In this document: positions 44,759 to 53,383 of the stretch, in pieces
How positions within the stretch are numbered: position 1 is the stretch's first letter
Layout: every line of letters starts with the position of its first letter
NCBI RefSeq assembly: GCF_001665395.1
Contig: NZ_LZSG01000057.1
Location: 1-64,000, forward strand
Direction: 5' to 3'
Length of the DNA: 64,000 bases
Source: Mycobacterium sp. 1164966.3
GTDB taxonomy: Bacteria; Actinomycetota; Actinomycetes; Mycobacteriales; Mycobacteriaceae
The notes under the pieces: model-generated
The model's database searches: none
Told to the model about the DNA's origin: nothing
What the model saw: only the letters and a program-made list of their open reading frames with translations
Made by a program: the position numbers and the translations under genes

Positions 44759-44989
44759 ATGGCCATCACTCCCAGAGATGCAGTCGACGCGGTCCGGGAC
44801 GTGGCTACCCACGCCGTCGAAAAAGCGTCGGACATAGTCGATAACGCCAGCCACGTGATCCGCGGTGACGTCGCCGGCGGCGTCAGCGGTATCGTCCGCG
44901 ACTCGATCGATATCGCCACTTACGCGGCGGAAACGGCGATCGACGTCATCAAGGGCCGTCGGGGCGAAGACGACCTGGACCTCGATTAA
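44759..44989 (+). CDS. Small amphipathic-helix protein, Rv1893-like
   Basis: A 76-residue protein, similar in size to Rv1893 (72, from memory). It is almost wholly helical and amphipathic, with repeating DAVRDVATHAVEKASDIV and GIVRDSIDIATYAAETAIDV units ending in an acidic tail. That pattern recalls apolipoprotein- or LEA-like surface helices that coat membranes or lipid droplets, but the role is not known. The ATG at 44759 lies 46 bases after the membrane-protein gene. Confidence 0.75.
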   Translation: MAITPRDAVDAVRDVATHAVEKASDIVDNASHVIRGDVAGGVSGIVRDSIDIATYAAETAIDVIKGRRGEDDLDLD

Positions 44990-45025
44990 TTCGGCTAGTT
45001 CGGCGTCTTCGGAAGGCTGGAGCCG

Positions 45026-46156
45026 TCAGACGCTGGCGGCGGCGTTCAGTTCGTCCAGCCGGGTCGTCGCCTCCAGGTACTCCTGCACCCAGCGCTCGAT
45101 GACCGCAGACGTCTTCTCCACCTTGGTGAATTGGCCGACGACCTGCCCGACCGGGTTGAACGCGACGTCGACGGTCTCGTTCGGGTACTTGTTGGTGGCG
45201 CGCACCGCCATGCCGGAGACCATGTACTGCAGCGGCATTCCGAGCGGCTTCGGGTTGTCGGGCTGCTCCCACGCCTCGGTCCAGTCGTTGCGCAGCATCC
45301 GGGCCGGCTTGCCGGTGAACGAGCGGCTGCGGACCGTGTCGCGGCTGCTCGCCTTGGCGTATGCGGCTTGCTGAACGGGGGTGTTCGAGGCCTCTTCGAC
45401 CATCAGCCACTGCGAACCGGTCCAGGCACCCTGCGCTCCCAGCGCCAGCGCCGCCGCGATCTGCTGGCCGCTGCCGATACCGCCGGCGGCAAGGACCGGC
45501 ACCGGCGCCACCTCCCTGACGACCTGGGGCCACAACACAATTGAGCCCACCTCGCCGCAGTGCCCGCCGGCCTCGCCGCCCTGGGCGATGATGATGTCGA
45601 CGCCCGCGTCGGCGTGCTTGCGGGCCTGCGAGGGCGAACCGCACAACGCTGCTACCTTGCGTCCGGCGTCGTGAATGTGCTTGATCATGTCGGCCGGCGG
45701 GGTGCCGAGCGCGTTGGCGATCATGGTCACCTTCGGGTGCTGCAGCGCCAGTTCGACCTGCGGCGTAGCGGTCGCCTCGGTCCACCCGAGCAGCTGCAAA
45801 GTGTCCTCGTCGGCGTTCTCGACCGGGACTCCGTGGTCGGCCAGGATCTTCTTGGCGAAGTCCAGGTGCTCCTGGGGCACCATCTTGCGCAGCGTCTCGG
45901 CGAGCTCCTCCGCCGACAGATGCGAGTCCATGCCTTCGTACTTGTTCGGGATGACGATGTCGACGCCGTACGGGTGGTCACCGATGTGCTCGTCGATCCA
46001 GTTGAGTTCGACCTCGAGCTGCTCAGGCGTGAAGCCGACCGCGCCCAGTACCCCGAAGCCGCCCGCCTTGCTGACGGCGACCACGACATCGCGGCAGTGG
46101 GTGAAGGCGAAGATGGGAAACTCGATGCCGAGTTGGTCGCATAACGCGGTGTGCAT
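45026..46156 (-). CDS. Nitronate monooxygenase/2-nitropropane dioxygenase-family protein (Rv1894c-like)
   Basis: A 376-residue FMN-dependent nitronate-monooxygenase-family protein, exactly the length of Rv1894c. FMN-binding stretches: AQGGEAGGHCGEV near residue 170 and AAGGIGSGQQIAAALALGAQG near 200. The role is probably not nitronate detoxification but an oxidoreductase step in lipid breakdown. The ATG at 46156 follows AGGAG. A KstR-type operator lies 28 bases upstream of the start. Confidence 0.92.
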   Translation of the reverse strand: MHTALCDQLGIEFPIFAFTHCRDVVVAVSKAGGFGVLGAVGFTPEQLEVELNWIDEHIGDHPYGVDIVIPNKYEGMDSHLSAEELAETLRKMVPQEHLDFAKKILADHGVPVENADEDTLQLLGWTEATATPQVELALQHPKVTMIANALGTPPADMIKHIHDAGRKVAALCGSPSQARKHADAGVDIIIAQGGEAGGHCGEVGSIVLWPQVVREVAPVPVLAAGGIGSGQQIAAALALGAQGAWTGSQWLMVEEASNTPVQQAAYAKASSRDTVRSRSFTGKPARMLRNDWTEAWEQPDNPKPLGMPLQYMVSGMAVRATNKYPNETVDVAFNPVGQVVGQFTKVEKTSAVIERWVQEYLEATTRLDELNAAASV

Positions 46157-46183
46157 GCCTACTCCTGGGACCGTCCGCCGAAT

Positions 46184-46197
46184 TGAAACGTGTTCTA
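46184..46197. promoter_or_regulatory. KstR-type operator upstream of the nitronate monooxygenase gene
   Basis: TGAAACGTGTTCTA matches the KstR consensus TNNAACNNGTTNNA at every fixed base. KstR represses cholesterol and lipid catabolism genes in mycobacteria. It lies 28 bases from the start codon on the minus strand, well placed to block transcription. Confidence 0.8.
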
Positions 46198-46270
46198 GTT
46201 TAGTACGGAGGCCGCGGCTGTGGCCAGCCAGGTATCGCAAGCCGAAACTACGACCCGTCGCATGCGCCGC

Positions 46271-46732
46271 TCAGATCACCAGGCTTTGGGTAAGCCACAC
46301 GACCAGAAGCGCAAGCATGCAGGCGGCGCAGATCAGGTGATCCCGCAAGATCGACCGCGCCAGCCGGCTCTGGTGCGATGTATTGTCGCCCCGCTTTCCC
46401 AGCCGTACCGCATAGGGGACGGTGTGTGTCAGGGCCAGCAGCACCGGGACACCGGCGAGAACCGCCGAGGCAAACAGCAGCCAGCCGGCGCAATTGCCTC
46501 GGGCGGCCTGAAAAGCCAAGGTGCCCAACAGGATAACCATCACCAGAGCAATCAGGCGGCCCATGGGGCGCGACGTGGTGGTGGCGCGGTGGTAGTAGTT
46601 CGCGACCGATGCCAGCACCGGCTCGGGCAATTCGGCGGCTTCTCGGTGCTTCCAGACCTGGACATCGAAGATGAGGTCCAACCACAGGACGGCCAGTAGG
46701 AATCCGCTGCAGGCGGTGAGTAGCGGAGCCAA
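46271..46732 (-). CDS. Four-helix membrane protein of unknown function
   Basis: A 153-residue membrane protein with four probable helices (about residues 3-22, 54-72, 82-104 and 128-146). I do not recognise its family. The start is the TTG at 46732, preceded by GGAGG with a short spacer. No start with a better site lies upstream. It faces away from the epimerase gene at 46856. Confidence 0.65.
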   Translation of the reverse strand: MAPLLTACSGFLLAVLWLDLIFDVQVWKHREAAELPEPVLASVANYYHRATTTSRPMGRLIALVMVILLGTLAFQAARGNCAGWLLFASAVLAGVPVLLALTHTVPYAVRLGKRGDNTSHQSRLARSILRDHLICAACMLALLVVWLTQSLVI

Positions 46733-46855
46733 CCTTTCACCTCCGGTTCCGAAGTCACTTGCGACACCCTGATTGCACACCAAACGTGCACCAATCTTCA
46801 GCGACTGGGCTACGGTCGCTGAAGCAGGGTGATGTTTGCTGGATCGGGGACAGCG

Positions 46856-47908
46856 ATGTCGAAGACTGTGCTGGTGACTGGCGCTTTCGGTTTGGTCGGA
46901 CCGGAGACGGTTCGGCGATTCGCCGCCGACGGTTGGCATGTGGTTGCCACGGCTCACCGCAATGCCGACGAAGAATTTCCCGCTGGTGTCGAAACCCGGT
47001 GGGCTGACCTGACAGACCCCGCTCAGGTCGACCGCTTGGTGTCCGAGGTGTCACCCGTGGCGATCGTCCACCTGGCCGCCGTCATCCCGCCCTTGGTCTA
47101 CCGTGACGCCAAACTCGCGCGCAGGGTAAACGTCGACGCGACGGCCGCGTTGGTCCGTGCCGCCGAGGCCCAACCGAATCCACCACGCTTCGTCCATGCG
47201 TCGAGCGCGGCCGTGTACGGCGGGCGCAATCCACATCGCTACCCCGAGCGGCTCTCGGTGGACACGCCACCCCGGCCAACCGAACTCTACGGTGCCCTCA
47301 AACTCGAAGCGGAGGAACTTGTACGGGCTTCGAGTCTGGACTGGGTGGTCTTGCGCCTCGGCGGCGTGCTCAGCGTCGACCCATCGGCCGCGTCGTTCAA
47401 CTCCGACATGTTGTACTTCAGCAGTGCGCAGCCGAGAGACATCCGAGTGCACTGCATCGATACCCGGGACGTCGCAACGGCTTTCGCGGCGGCGGCCAAG
47501 GCGGACGTCGTCGGAGAGATCCTGTTGGTCGCCGGCGACGACTCGCTCCTGCTCCGCTTGGGGGAGATTGGACCCGCCATGGCCGCCGCTCAGGGCCTGC
47601 CCGGCCTGATTCCGGAGGGTCGCCCCGGCAACCCGGACGCCGACGACGAGGATTGGTATCTCAACGACTGGATGAACGTCAGCCGCGCGCAGCAGCTACT
47701 GAAATTCCAGCATCACTCGTGGCCCGACATGCTGGCAGAGGTGCGCGCTCAGAGCGGCTGGAAGCGCCACCCGCTGCGGCTCGTCGCACCATTGGCGCGT
47801 CAGTTCATCAAACGCCAAGCAGCGTATCGCAACGCTCCCGGCCAGTACGCCGACGTGCGGACAGCCCTTCGGGTCAGATTCGGCGAGACAACGCTTGATA
47901 TCGCCTAG
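46856..47908 (+). CDS. NAD-dependent epimerase/dehydratase
   Basis: A 350-residue extended SDR (epimerase/3-beta-HSD class). Cofactor loop TGAFGLVGPETV near residue 7, Ser in HASSAAVYG near 115 and catalytic Tyr-Lys in YGALK near 148. The C-terminus varies and carries a basic tail. Substrates could be sugar nucleotides or steroid-like alcohols. The ATG at 46856 fits the family start; an upstream frame adds nine residues. Confidence 0.88.
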   Translation: MSKTVLVTGAFGLVGPETVRRFAADGWHVVATAHRNADEEFPAGVETRWADLTDPAQVDRLVSEVSPVAIVHLAAVIPPLVYRDAKLARRVNVDATAALVRAAEAQPNPPRFVHASSAAVYGGRNPHRYPERLSVDTPPRPTELYGALKLEAEELVRASSLDWVVLRLGGVLSVDPSAASFNSDMLYFSSAQPRDIRVHCIDTRDVATAFAAAAKADVVGEILLVAGDDSLLLRLGEIGPAMAAAQGLPGLIPEGRPGNPDADDEDWYLNDWMNVSRAQQLLKFQHHSWPDMLAEVRAQSGWKRHPLRLVAPLARQFIKRQAAYRNAPGQYADVRTALRVRFGETTLDIA

Positions 47909-47972
47909 CCGACATGGGAGTGGCCGCACAGGAACCCTTGATCGAGGGCGGTCCCGCGAGTAGCGTTGTGTC

Positions 47973-48005
47973 GGCAATTACGAAACGATGGGTAGCGTAA
48001 TTGCC
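47973..48005. promoter_or_regulatory. Perfect 10-base inverted repeat before the BVMO gene
   Basis: GGCAATTACG and CGTAATTGCC, with a 13-base spacer (47983-47995). It ends 27 bases before the BVMO start codon. A regulator-dimer operator is plausible, though an RNA hairpin is possible too. Confidence 0.65.
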
Positions 48006-48032
48006 TTCCCCGACGGATAAGGATTCGGTTCG

Positions 48033-49973
48033 ATGCGCAGCCTGTACGCCGGCCTGCCCTTCACCACGTCCACACCAAAGATCGCCGCCGCGCTGGAAGA
48101 CGTCAGCATCCCGACCCTGCTGCTGTCCCTGGTGCACATCACCGGCGATCCCCGCTTCATCCGTGACTTCAAGCAAATGGGTCTGTTCCTCAACGAAGTC
48201 CAGGGATTCATGTCCGAGGAGGACAAGGCCCGTGCGCGCGCCGAGGCCCTCCCGGTACTCGCGGATTACCGCGACCGTGGCTGCCCCGAACCAGCACCGC
48301 TGAGCACCGAACTCATCAGGGAAATGCTGGACTGGGCCGCGTGTGAGCACGTCGCCGACGACTACCTACCAATGGTCATCGAGGAGATGGACCTCGCCGG
48401 GGCCGACCCCCGCCGACCGGTCGCCCTGCCCGTCGACCTAGCGGCGGATATCCCGGTGGTCGTGATCGGGTGCGGCGAATCCGGCATCTTGGCCGGAATC
48501 CGGCTCAAACAAGCCAACATCCCGTTCACCATCGTGGAGAAGAACGCCGGCCCCGGCGGAACGTGGTGGGAGAACAGCTATCCCGGTGCCCGGGTCGACG
48601 TGGCAAACCATTTCTATTGCTACAGCTTCGAACCCAACAACGACTGGACGCATTTCTTCGCCGAGCAGCGTGAGCTACAGGACTACTTCACCGCGGTGAT
48701 GAACAAGCACGACCTGCTCGAGCGGGTGCAGTGGAACACCGAGGTGCTTGCGGCCGAGTGGGACGACCGCGAAGGCATCTGGAGTGTGTCCGTGCGCCGC
48801 GCCGACGGTAAGACGAGCACGCTGCGCGCGCGGGCGGTCATCACCGCGGTCGGTCAGCTGAACCGCCCGCACATACCCGAATTCGAGGGCGCGGACACGT
48901 TCCAGGGTCCGTCGTTTCACTCCGCCGCGTGGGATCACTCCGTGGACTTGGCCGGCAAGCGGGTAGCCCTCGTCGGAGCCGGAGCCAGCGGCTTCCAGAT
49001 CGCGCCCGCGATTGCCGAGGACGTCGCGCAACTGACGGTGTTCCAGCGCACCGCCCAGTGGATGTTCCCGAATCCGATGTATCACGACGAAGTCGGCGAC
49101 GGCGTGCGCTGGGCGATGCGCCATCTGCCGTACTACGGCAGGTGGTACCGATTCTTGTTGCTCTGGCCCGGAGCCGACAAAGGGCTGGACGCCGCGCGCG
49201 CCGACCCGGACTACACCGACCAGCAATACGCGGTCAGCGACATCAACGCCGCCGCGCGAATGATGTTCACCCAGTGGATCAGCAGCCAGGTGACCGACGG
49301 CCCGGACTCAGATGAGCTGTTGGCCAAGGTGATGCCCGACTATCCCGCCACCGGCAAACGCACACTGCAGGACAACGGCAGCTGGCTGCGAACCCTGCAG
49401 CGGGACAACGTCGAACTGGTGCGCACACCGATCCAGCGGATAACGCCCGGCAGCATCGTGACCGAAGACGGCATGACACACGACGTCGATGTCATCGTGT
49501 ACGCCACCGGATTCCGACACACCGATGTGCTGTGGCCGCTGAGAGTCGTCGGCCGCAACGGAATCGACCTGCGGAGCAGTTGGGGATCGCGTCCGTACGC
49601 TTATCTGGGCATCACCGTCCCTGGATTCCCCAACCTCTTCCTCATCTACGGGCCCGGAACGCATCTCGCGCATGGCGGCAGCCTGATCTTCCAGTCCGAA
49701 CTCCAGATGCGCTACATCGACCAGTGTCTCAAGCGTCTCGCGAACGAAAATCTGCATTCGCTGGACCCCACCGCAGAGGCCGCAACCGCGTGGCATCAAC
49801 GGACCCAGACCGAAATCAAGAAGATGGTGTGGTCACATCCCGCCGTCAAACACTCCTACTTCAAGAACGCCGACGGGGAGATCCACACCGTCAGCCCATG
49901 GCGCCTCAACGAGTACTGGGCCGCCGTCCGCGAGCCTGACTGGTCACAATTCATTGCGCGACAAAGGAAGTGA
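48033..49973 (+). CDS. Baeyer-Villiger monooxygenase-type flavoprotein
   Basis: A 646-residue class B flavin monooxygenase. It has the BVMO fingerprint FQGPSFHSAAWDHS (about residues 290-303) and two dinucleotide loops, VIGCGESG (near 145) and LVGAGASG (near 313). About 130 residues precede the FAD motif, longer than in simple cyclohexanone monooxygenases and like EtaA-unrelated mycobacterial BVMOs. It inserts oxygen into ketones to form esters or lactones. It is followed by an ADH gene 9 bases later, suggesting an alcohol-to-ketone-to-ester path. Confidence 0.93.
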   Translation: MRSLYAGLPFTTSTPKIAAALEDVSIPTLLLSLVHITGDPRFIRDFKQMGLFLNEVQGFMSEEDKARARAEALPVLADYRDRGCPEPAPLSTELIREMLDWAACEHVADDYLPMVIEEMDLAGADPRRPVALPVDLAADIPVVVIGCGESGILAGIRLKQANIPFTIVEKNAGPGGTWWENSYPGARVDVANHFYCYSFEPNNDWTHFFAEQRELQDYFTAVMNKHDLLERVQWNTEVLAAEWDDREGIWSVSVRRADGKTSTLRARAVITAVGQLNRPHIPEFEGADTFQGPSFHSAAWDHSVDLAGKRVALVGAGASGFQIAPAIAEDVAQLTVFQRTAQWMFPNPMYHDEVGDGVRWAMRHLPYYGRWYRFLLLWPGADKGLDAARADPDYTDQQYAVSDINAAARMMFTQWISSQVTDGPDSDELLAKVMPDYPATGKRTLQDNGSWLRTLQRDNVELVRTPIQRITPGSIVTEDGMTHDVDVIVYATGFRHTDVLWPLRVVGRNGIDLRSSWGSRPYAYLGITVPGFPNLFLIYGPGTHLAHGGSLIFQSELQMRYIDQCLKRLANENLHSLDPTAEAATAWHQRTQTEIKKMVWSHPAVKHSYFKNADGEIHTVSPWRLNEYWAAVREPDWSQFIARQRK

Positions 49974-49982
49974 GCACGCCGT

Positions 49983-51008
49983 ATGCGCACGGTTGTCATC
50001 GATGGGCCCGGCGCGGTTCGGGTCGAAACGCGGCCCGACCCCCAACTTCCCGGTCCCGACGGGGTGATCGTCGCGGTCACCGCATCCGCGATCTGCGGCT
50101 CCGATCTGCACTTCTACGAAGGCGAGTATCCCTTCGGCGAGCCGGTGGCGCTCGGACATGAAGCGATCGGGACCGTCGTCGACGCCGGCCCGCGGGTGCG
50201 CAGCGTCCGGGTCGGCGACCTGGTCATGGTGTCGGCCGTGGCTGGCTGCGGCGCTTGTCCAGGCTGCGCCACCCGTGACCCGGTCATGTGCTCTTCGGGC
50301 GTGCAGATCTTCGGCGGCGGGGTGCTGGGCGGCGCGCAGGCCGACCTGCTCGCCGTGCCCGCCGCGGACTTCCTGGTGCTCAAGATCCCCGAGGGGATCA
50401 GTACCGAACAAGCGCTGCTTTTGACCGACAACCTCGCCACGGGCTGGAGCGCGGCCAAGCGCGCCGACCTGCCGTTTGGCGGCACGGCCGCGGTGATCGG
50501 CCTGGGAGCGGTGGGCCTGTGCGCGCTGCGCAGCGCATTTGCGCAAGGCGCCGCACAGGTTTTCGCCGTCGACCGGGTCACCGGACGCTTGGAGCGGGCC
50601 GCTCAGTGGGGTGCCACGCCGGTCAAAACGCCTGCCGCGGAGGCCATTCTGGCCGCAACGGGCGGCCGGGGCGCCGACTCGGTGATTGACGCCGTCGGTA
50701 CCGATGCCTCGATGACCGATGCGCTCAACGCGGTGCGGCCCGGCGGAACCGTCTCGGTTGTCGGTGTGCACGATCTGCACCCATTCCCATTCCCGGCGCT
50801 GGCAAGCCTGCTGCGCAGTATCACCCTGCGCATGACACTGGCGCCCGTGCCGCGTACCTGGCCTGAGTTGATACCGCTACTGCAGTCCGGGCGACTGGAC
50901 GTCGATGGCGTCTTCACCACCACGCTGCCGTTGGACGAGGCGGCTAAGGGATACGCGACGGCGGGGTCACGATCGGGCGACAGCGTGAAGGTACTTTTGA
51001 AACCCTAA
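49983..51008 (+). CDS. Zinc-dependent alcohol dehydrogenase (Rv1895-like)
   Basis: A 341-residue medium-chain zinc dehydrogenase, matching Rv1895 by location. Catalytic-zinc site: Cys38 in ICGSD and GHE at 58-60. Structural cysteines lie in CGACPGC and VMC near 90-102. Rossmann loop GLGAVGLCAL near residue 170. It is 9 bases after the BVMO gene, so it is in the same transcript. It may supply ketones to the BVMO. Its 3' end overlaps the methyltransferase stop by four bases. Confidence 0.92.
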   Translation: MRTVVIDGPGAVRVETRPDPQLPGPDGVIVAVTASAICGSDLHFYEGEYPFGEPVALGHEAIGTVVDAGPRVRSVRVGDLVMVSAVAGCGACPGCATRDPVMCSSGVQIFGGGVLGGAQADLLAVPAADFLVLKIPEGISTEQALLLTDNLATGWSAAKRADLPFGGTAAVIGLGAVGLCALRSAFAQGAAQVFAVDRVTGRLERAAQWGATPVKTPAAEAILAATGGRGADSVIDAVGTDASMTDALNAVRPGGTVSVVGVHDLHPFPFPALASLLRSITLRMTLAPVPRTWPELIPLLQSGRLDVDGVFTTTLPLDEAAKGYATAGSRSGDSVKVLLKP

Positions 51009-51913
51009 AGCCGGGTTGCGGTGATGTACTGCGACCGCATGAAACTGTCGATCTTCACGTCGACGTCCGGCGGCGTCATTCCATAGCCGGCCTGCAAATC
51101 CAGCGTGTTTCTTACGGGTTCAACCGTCCATCCGTGCGCGGCCAGCCATTCCGCCGGGTCGATCTTCGGCTCGTAGGTCAGCGCAGAGAAATCCACGTCG
51201 CCCGACATGTTGACCCCGGGATGGTCGGTCTCCAGCGCGGCAAGCTGATCGCGGTCCAACCGTGATCCCAACGCCCCCAAAGCGATTCGGCTGCCCGGCG
51301 CGCACAGTTCGCCTATCCGAGTGAACAGCGATGTCTGCGCCTCGTCGGTCAGGTACGGCAGCACTCCCTCCACCGACCAGGCGCTCGGTTGGTGCGGGTC
51401 GAACCCTGCGGCTTTCAACGTCGTTGGCCAGTCGGCGCGCAAATCGGCCGCGACCTCTCGCCTGCGAGCTTTGGGAGTGGCGCCCTGCTCGTCCAGCACC
51501 CGGGCTTTGAATTCCAGGACTTTCGGCAGGTCGATTTCGAAAACCGTTGTCGCCTCCGGCCATTCAAGCCGGTAAGCGCGAGAGTCAAGTCCGGCGGCGA
51601 CGATCACCGCCTGTCGAATACCCGCCGTGCCCGCGGCGGAGAAGAAGTCGTCGAAGAACCTGGTTTGCACACCGTACAGACGGGGGAAGGCGGTCTCGTC
51701 TTCAGAGGATCCGGGATTGGCAAGAACGCCCAACAAGAATGGGTCGTGCGAAGCCTCGATGAAATACCTCGCGTACTCGTCGCGCACCAGCGGTTGATTA
51801 CTCACCGCGTGCAATGCGCGCCACCCCGCCACCAGTAACGCGGTGTAGCCCACGCCACTGACAATGTCCCAGTTGTCGTCGTCGGATCGAAGCGATCCGA
51901 ATTCAGGCGTCAT
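51005..51913 (-). CDS. Putative SAM-dependent methyltransferase (Rv1896c-like)
   Basis: A 302-residue methyltransferase of the large mycobacterial LCMT/PPM1-like family (Rv1896c, 303 residues). SAM-binding stretches include VIVAAGLDSRAYRLEWP near residue 105 and FEIDLPKVLEFKARVL. The substrate is unknown. The ATG at 51913 gives the expected length; a GTG at 51925 adds four residues. It is convergent with the ADH gene. Confidence 0.88.
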   Translation of the reverse strand: MTPEFGSLRSDDDNWDIVSGVGYTALLVAGWRALHAVSNQPLVRDEYARYFIEASHDPFLLGVLANPGSSEDETAFPRLYGVQTRFFDDFFSAAGTAGIRQAVIVAAGLDSRAYRLEWPEATTVFEIDLPKVLEFKARVLDEQGATPKARRREVAADLRADWPTTLKAAGFDPHQPSAWSVEGVLPYLTDEAQTSLFTRIGELCAPGSRIALGALGSRLDRDQLAALETDHPGVNMSGDVDFSALTYEPKIDPAEWLAAHGWTVEPVRNTLDLQAGYGMTPPDVDVKIDSFMRSQYITATRL

Positions 51914-51971
51914 CGGGCAGGGCACCTTCTTCCGTCACGGCCATGGCGCCAAACTACCCGCAGCAGCATCC

Positions 51972-52403
51972 TCAAAGCTCGAGCAGCACCGTTACCGGCC
52001 CGTCATTGACCAGTTCGACCTGCATGTTCGCGCCGAACACACCGGTTTCCACCTGCGCGCCCAACGCACGCAACGCCTCGGCGAACGCCGTCACCAGCGG
52101 CTCGGCGACGGCCGCCGGAGCCGCGGCATTCCACGACGGCCGGCGACCCTTCGCGGTGTCGGCGTAGAGCGTGAACTGGCTGATCACCAGAATCGGGGCG
52201 CTGACCGTGGCCGCAGACTGTTCTTCGGCGAGAATCCTTAACTGCCAGAGCTTTTCGGCAAGACGACGGGCCTTATCGGTGTCGTCGCTGTGCGTGACAC
52301 CGACGAATGCCAGCAAGCCCTGACGGTCGGGCCGGATGGCGCCGACCACCTCGCCGTCCACCGACACCGACGCGGAGCAGACCCGTTGCACCAGAACCCG
52401 CAT
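51972..52403 (-). CDS. dtd: D-aminoacyl-tRNA deacylase Dtd
   Basis: A 143-residue D-aminoacyl-tRNA deacylase (Rv1897c, same length). It removes D-amino acids wrongly loaded on tRNA. The signatures SQFTLYADTAKGRRPSW near residue 80 and the GVFGANMQVELVNDGPVT C-terminal motif are both present. It starts with MRVLVQRVCSASVSVDG, which is typical. It is transcribed away from the gene at 52461. Confidence 0.96.
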   Translation of the reverse strand: MRVLVQRVCSASVSVDGEVVGAIRPDRQGLLAFVGVTHSDDTDKARRLAEKLWQLRILAEEQSAATVSAPILVISQFTLYADTAKGRRPSWNAAAPAAVAEPLVTAFAEALRALGAQVETGVFGANMQVELVNDGPVTVLLEL

Positions 52404-52460
52404 GGGGCTCGATGCTGCCAGGCCGGCCTTGAACTGTCTCGTTCTGGGTAAGCTGCGTGG

Positions 52461-52760
52461 ATGTCTGTGCTGGTCGCGTTTTCCGTCACGCCGATGGGCG
52501 TGGGCGAAGGCGTAGGGGAGATAGTCGCCGAAGCGGTTCGGGTGGTTCGCAATTCGGGGCTGCCCAACAAGACGGATTCGATGTTCACGGTCATCGAAGG
52601 TGATACCTGGTCAGAGGTGATGGCGGTCGTGCAGCGCGCGGTGGAGGCGGTCGCCGCTCGTGCACCCCGGGTCAGCACGGTGATCAAGGCGGACTGGCGA
52701 GCCGGGGCCGTCGACGCGATGACGCACAAGGTGGAATCCGTCGAGCGTCACCTTCAATAG
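52461..52760 (+). CDS. MTH1187/YkoF-type thiamine-binding-like protein (Rv1898-like)
   Basis: A 99-residue protein of the MTH1187 (DUF77) family with a ferredoxin-like fold, close to Rv1898 (102). Relatives bind thiamine-like molecules. Motifs: VAFSVTPMGVGEG at the start and FTVIEGDTWSEVMAVV near residue 40. The ATG at 52461 is clear. It is followed directly by palindromic repeat copy C. Confidence 0.88.
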   Translation: MSVLVAFSVTPMGVGEGVGEIVAEAVRVVRNSGLPNKTDSMFTVIEGDTWSEVMAVVQRAVEAVAARAPRVSTVIKADWRAGAVDAMTHKVESVERHLQ

Positions 52761-52761
52761 C

Positions 52762-52821
52762 GCGAGCAGACGCAAAATCGCCTGGATTCTCGGCGTGTCG
52801 GGTAATTTTGCGTCTGCTCGC
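52762..52821. repeat. Palindromic repeat, copy C (GCGAGCAGACGCA family)
   Basis: Arms at 52762-52782 and 52801-52821 (21 bases) pair except at 2 positions. It fills the gap between the convergent genes at 52760 and 52827, so it may be a bidirectional terminator. Confidence 0.8.
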
Positions 52822-52826
52822 CACAA

Positions 52827-53318
52827 CTACTGCACGGCCGCCCGGAACGCTTGCTCGGCCTCATCGCCGTGCACGGCGAAGACGACCCGCTCCAGCGAAC
52901 TTGCCTGATGCCGCCGTACGGCGTCGACCATCAGCGACGCCGCCTCCTCGAGCGGGAAGCCGCCGACGCCGGTGCCGAAAGCAACCAGCGCGAGGGACCG
53001 GCAACCGAGATCGTCGGCCTTGCGCAGGGTGGCCGCGGTGGCGCTGCTGATGATCTCCGCCGAAGTCGGGCCGCCGAGTTCCATCGTCGCCGCGTGGATC
53101 ACGTAACGCGCCGGCATGTCGCCGGCGGTGGTCTCGACCGCCTTACCCAACCCGATAGGCGCCTTCTCGTTCGATTCACGCTGCAGGTCGGGACCACCGG
53201 CCCGAGCGATCGCCGCAGCCACACCACCGCCGTGCCGTAACTGGGTATTGGCCGCGTTGGCGATCGCGTCGACCTCGAGTTTGGTCACGTCAGCCTGCAA
53301 TACCTCTAACTCGATCAT
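52827..53318 (-). CDS. Macrodomain (ADP-ribose-binding) protein
   Basis: A 163-residue single macrodomain that binds ADP-ribose or O-acetyl-ADP-ribose. The loop NAANTQLRHGGGVAAAIARAGG is split here for length: the key residues are Asn-Ala-Ala-Asn at about 21-24 and the following Gly-Gly-Gly. It resembles the C-terminal half of M. tuberculosis LppD (Rv1899c), but no lipoprotein signal is present and it starts at its own ATG. It is cytoplasmic. The neighbour lipJ of M. tuberculosis is absent. Confidence 0.88.
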   Translation of the reverse strand: MIELEVLQADVTKLEVDAIANAANTQLRHGGGVAAAIARAGGPDLQRESNEKAPIGLGKAVETTAGDMPARYVIHAATMELGGPTSAEIISSATAATLRKADDLGCRSLALVAFGTGVGGFPLEEAASLMVDAVRRHQASSLERVVFAVHGDEAEQAFRAAVQ

Positions 53319-53383
53319 CTACACATTGTGGCGCAGGGCTCGCCTGACTGGCCGAACGTGGGAGATGGTCGATGCGTAGGCTC

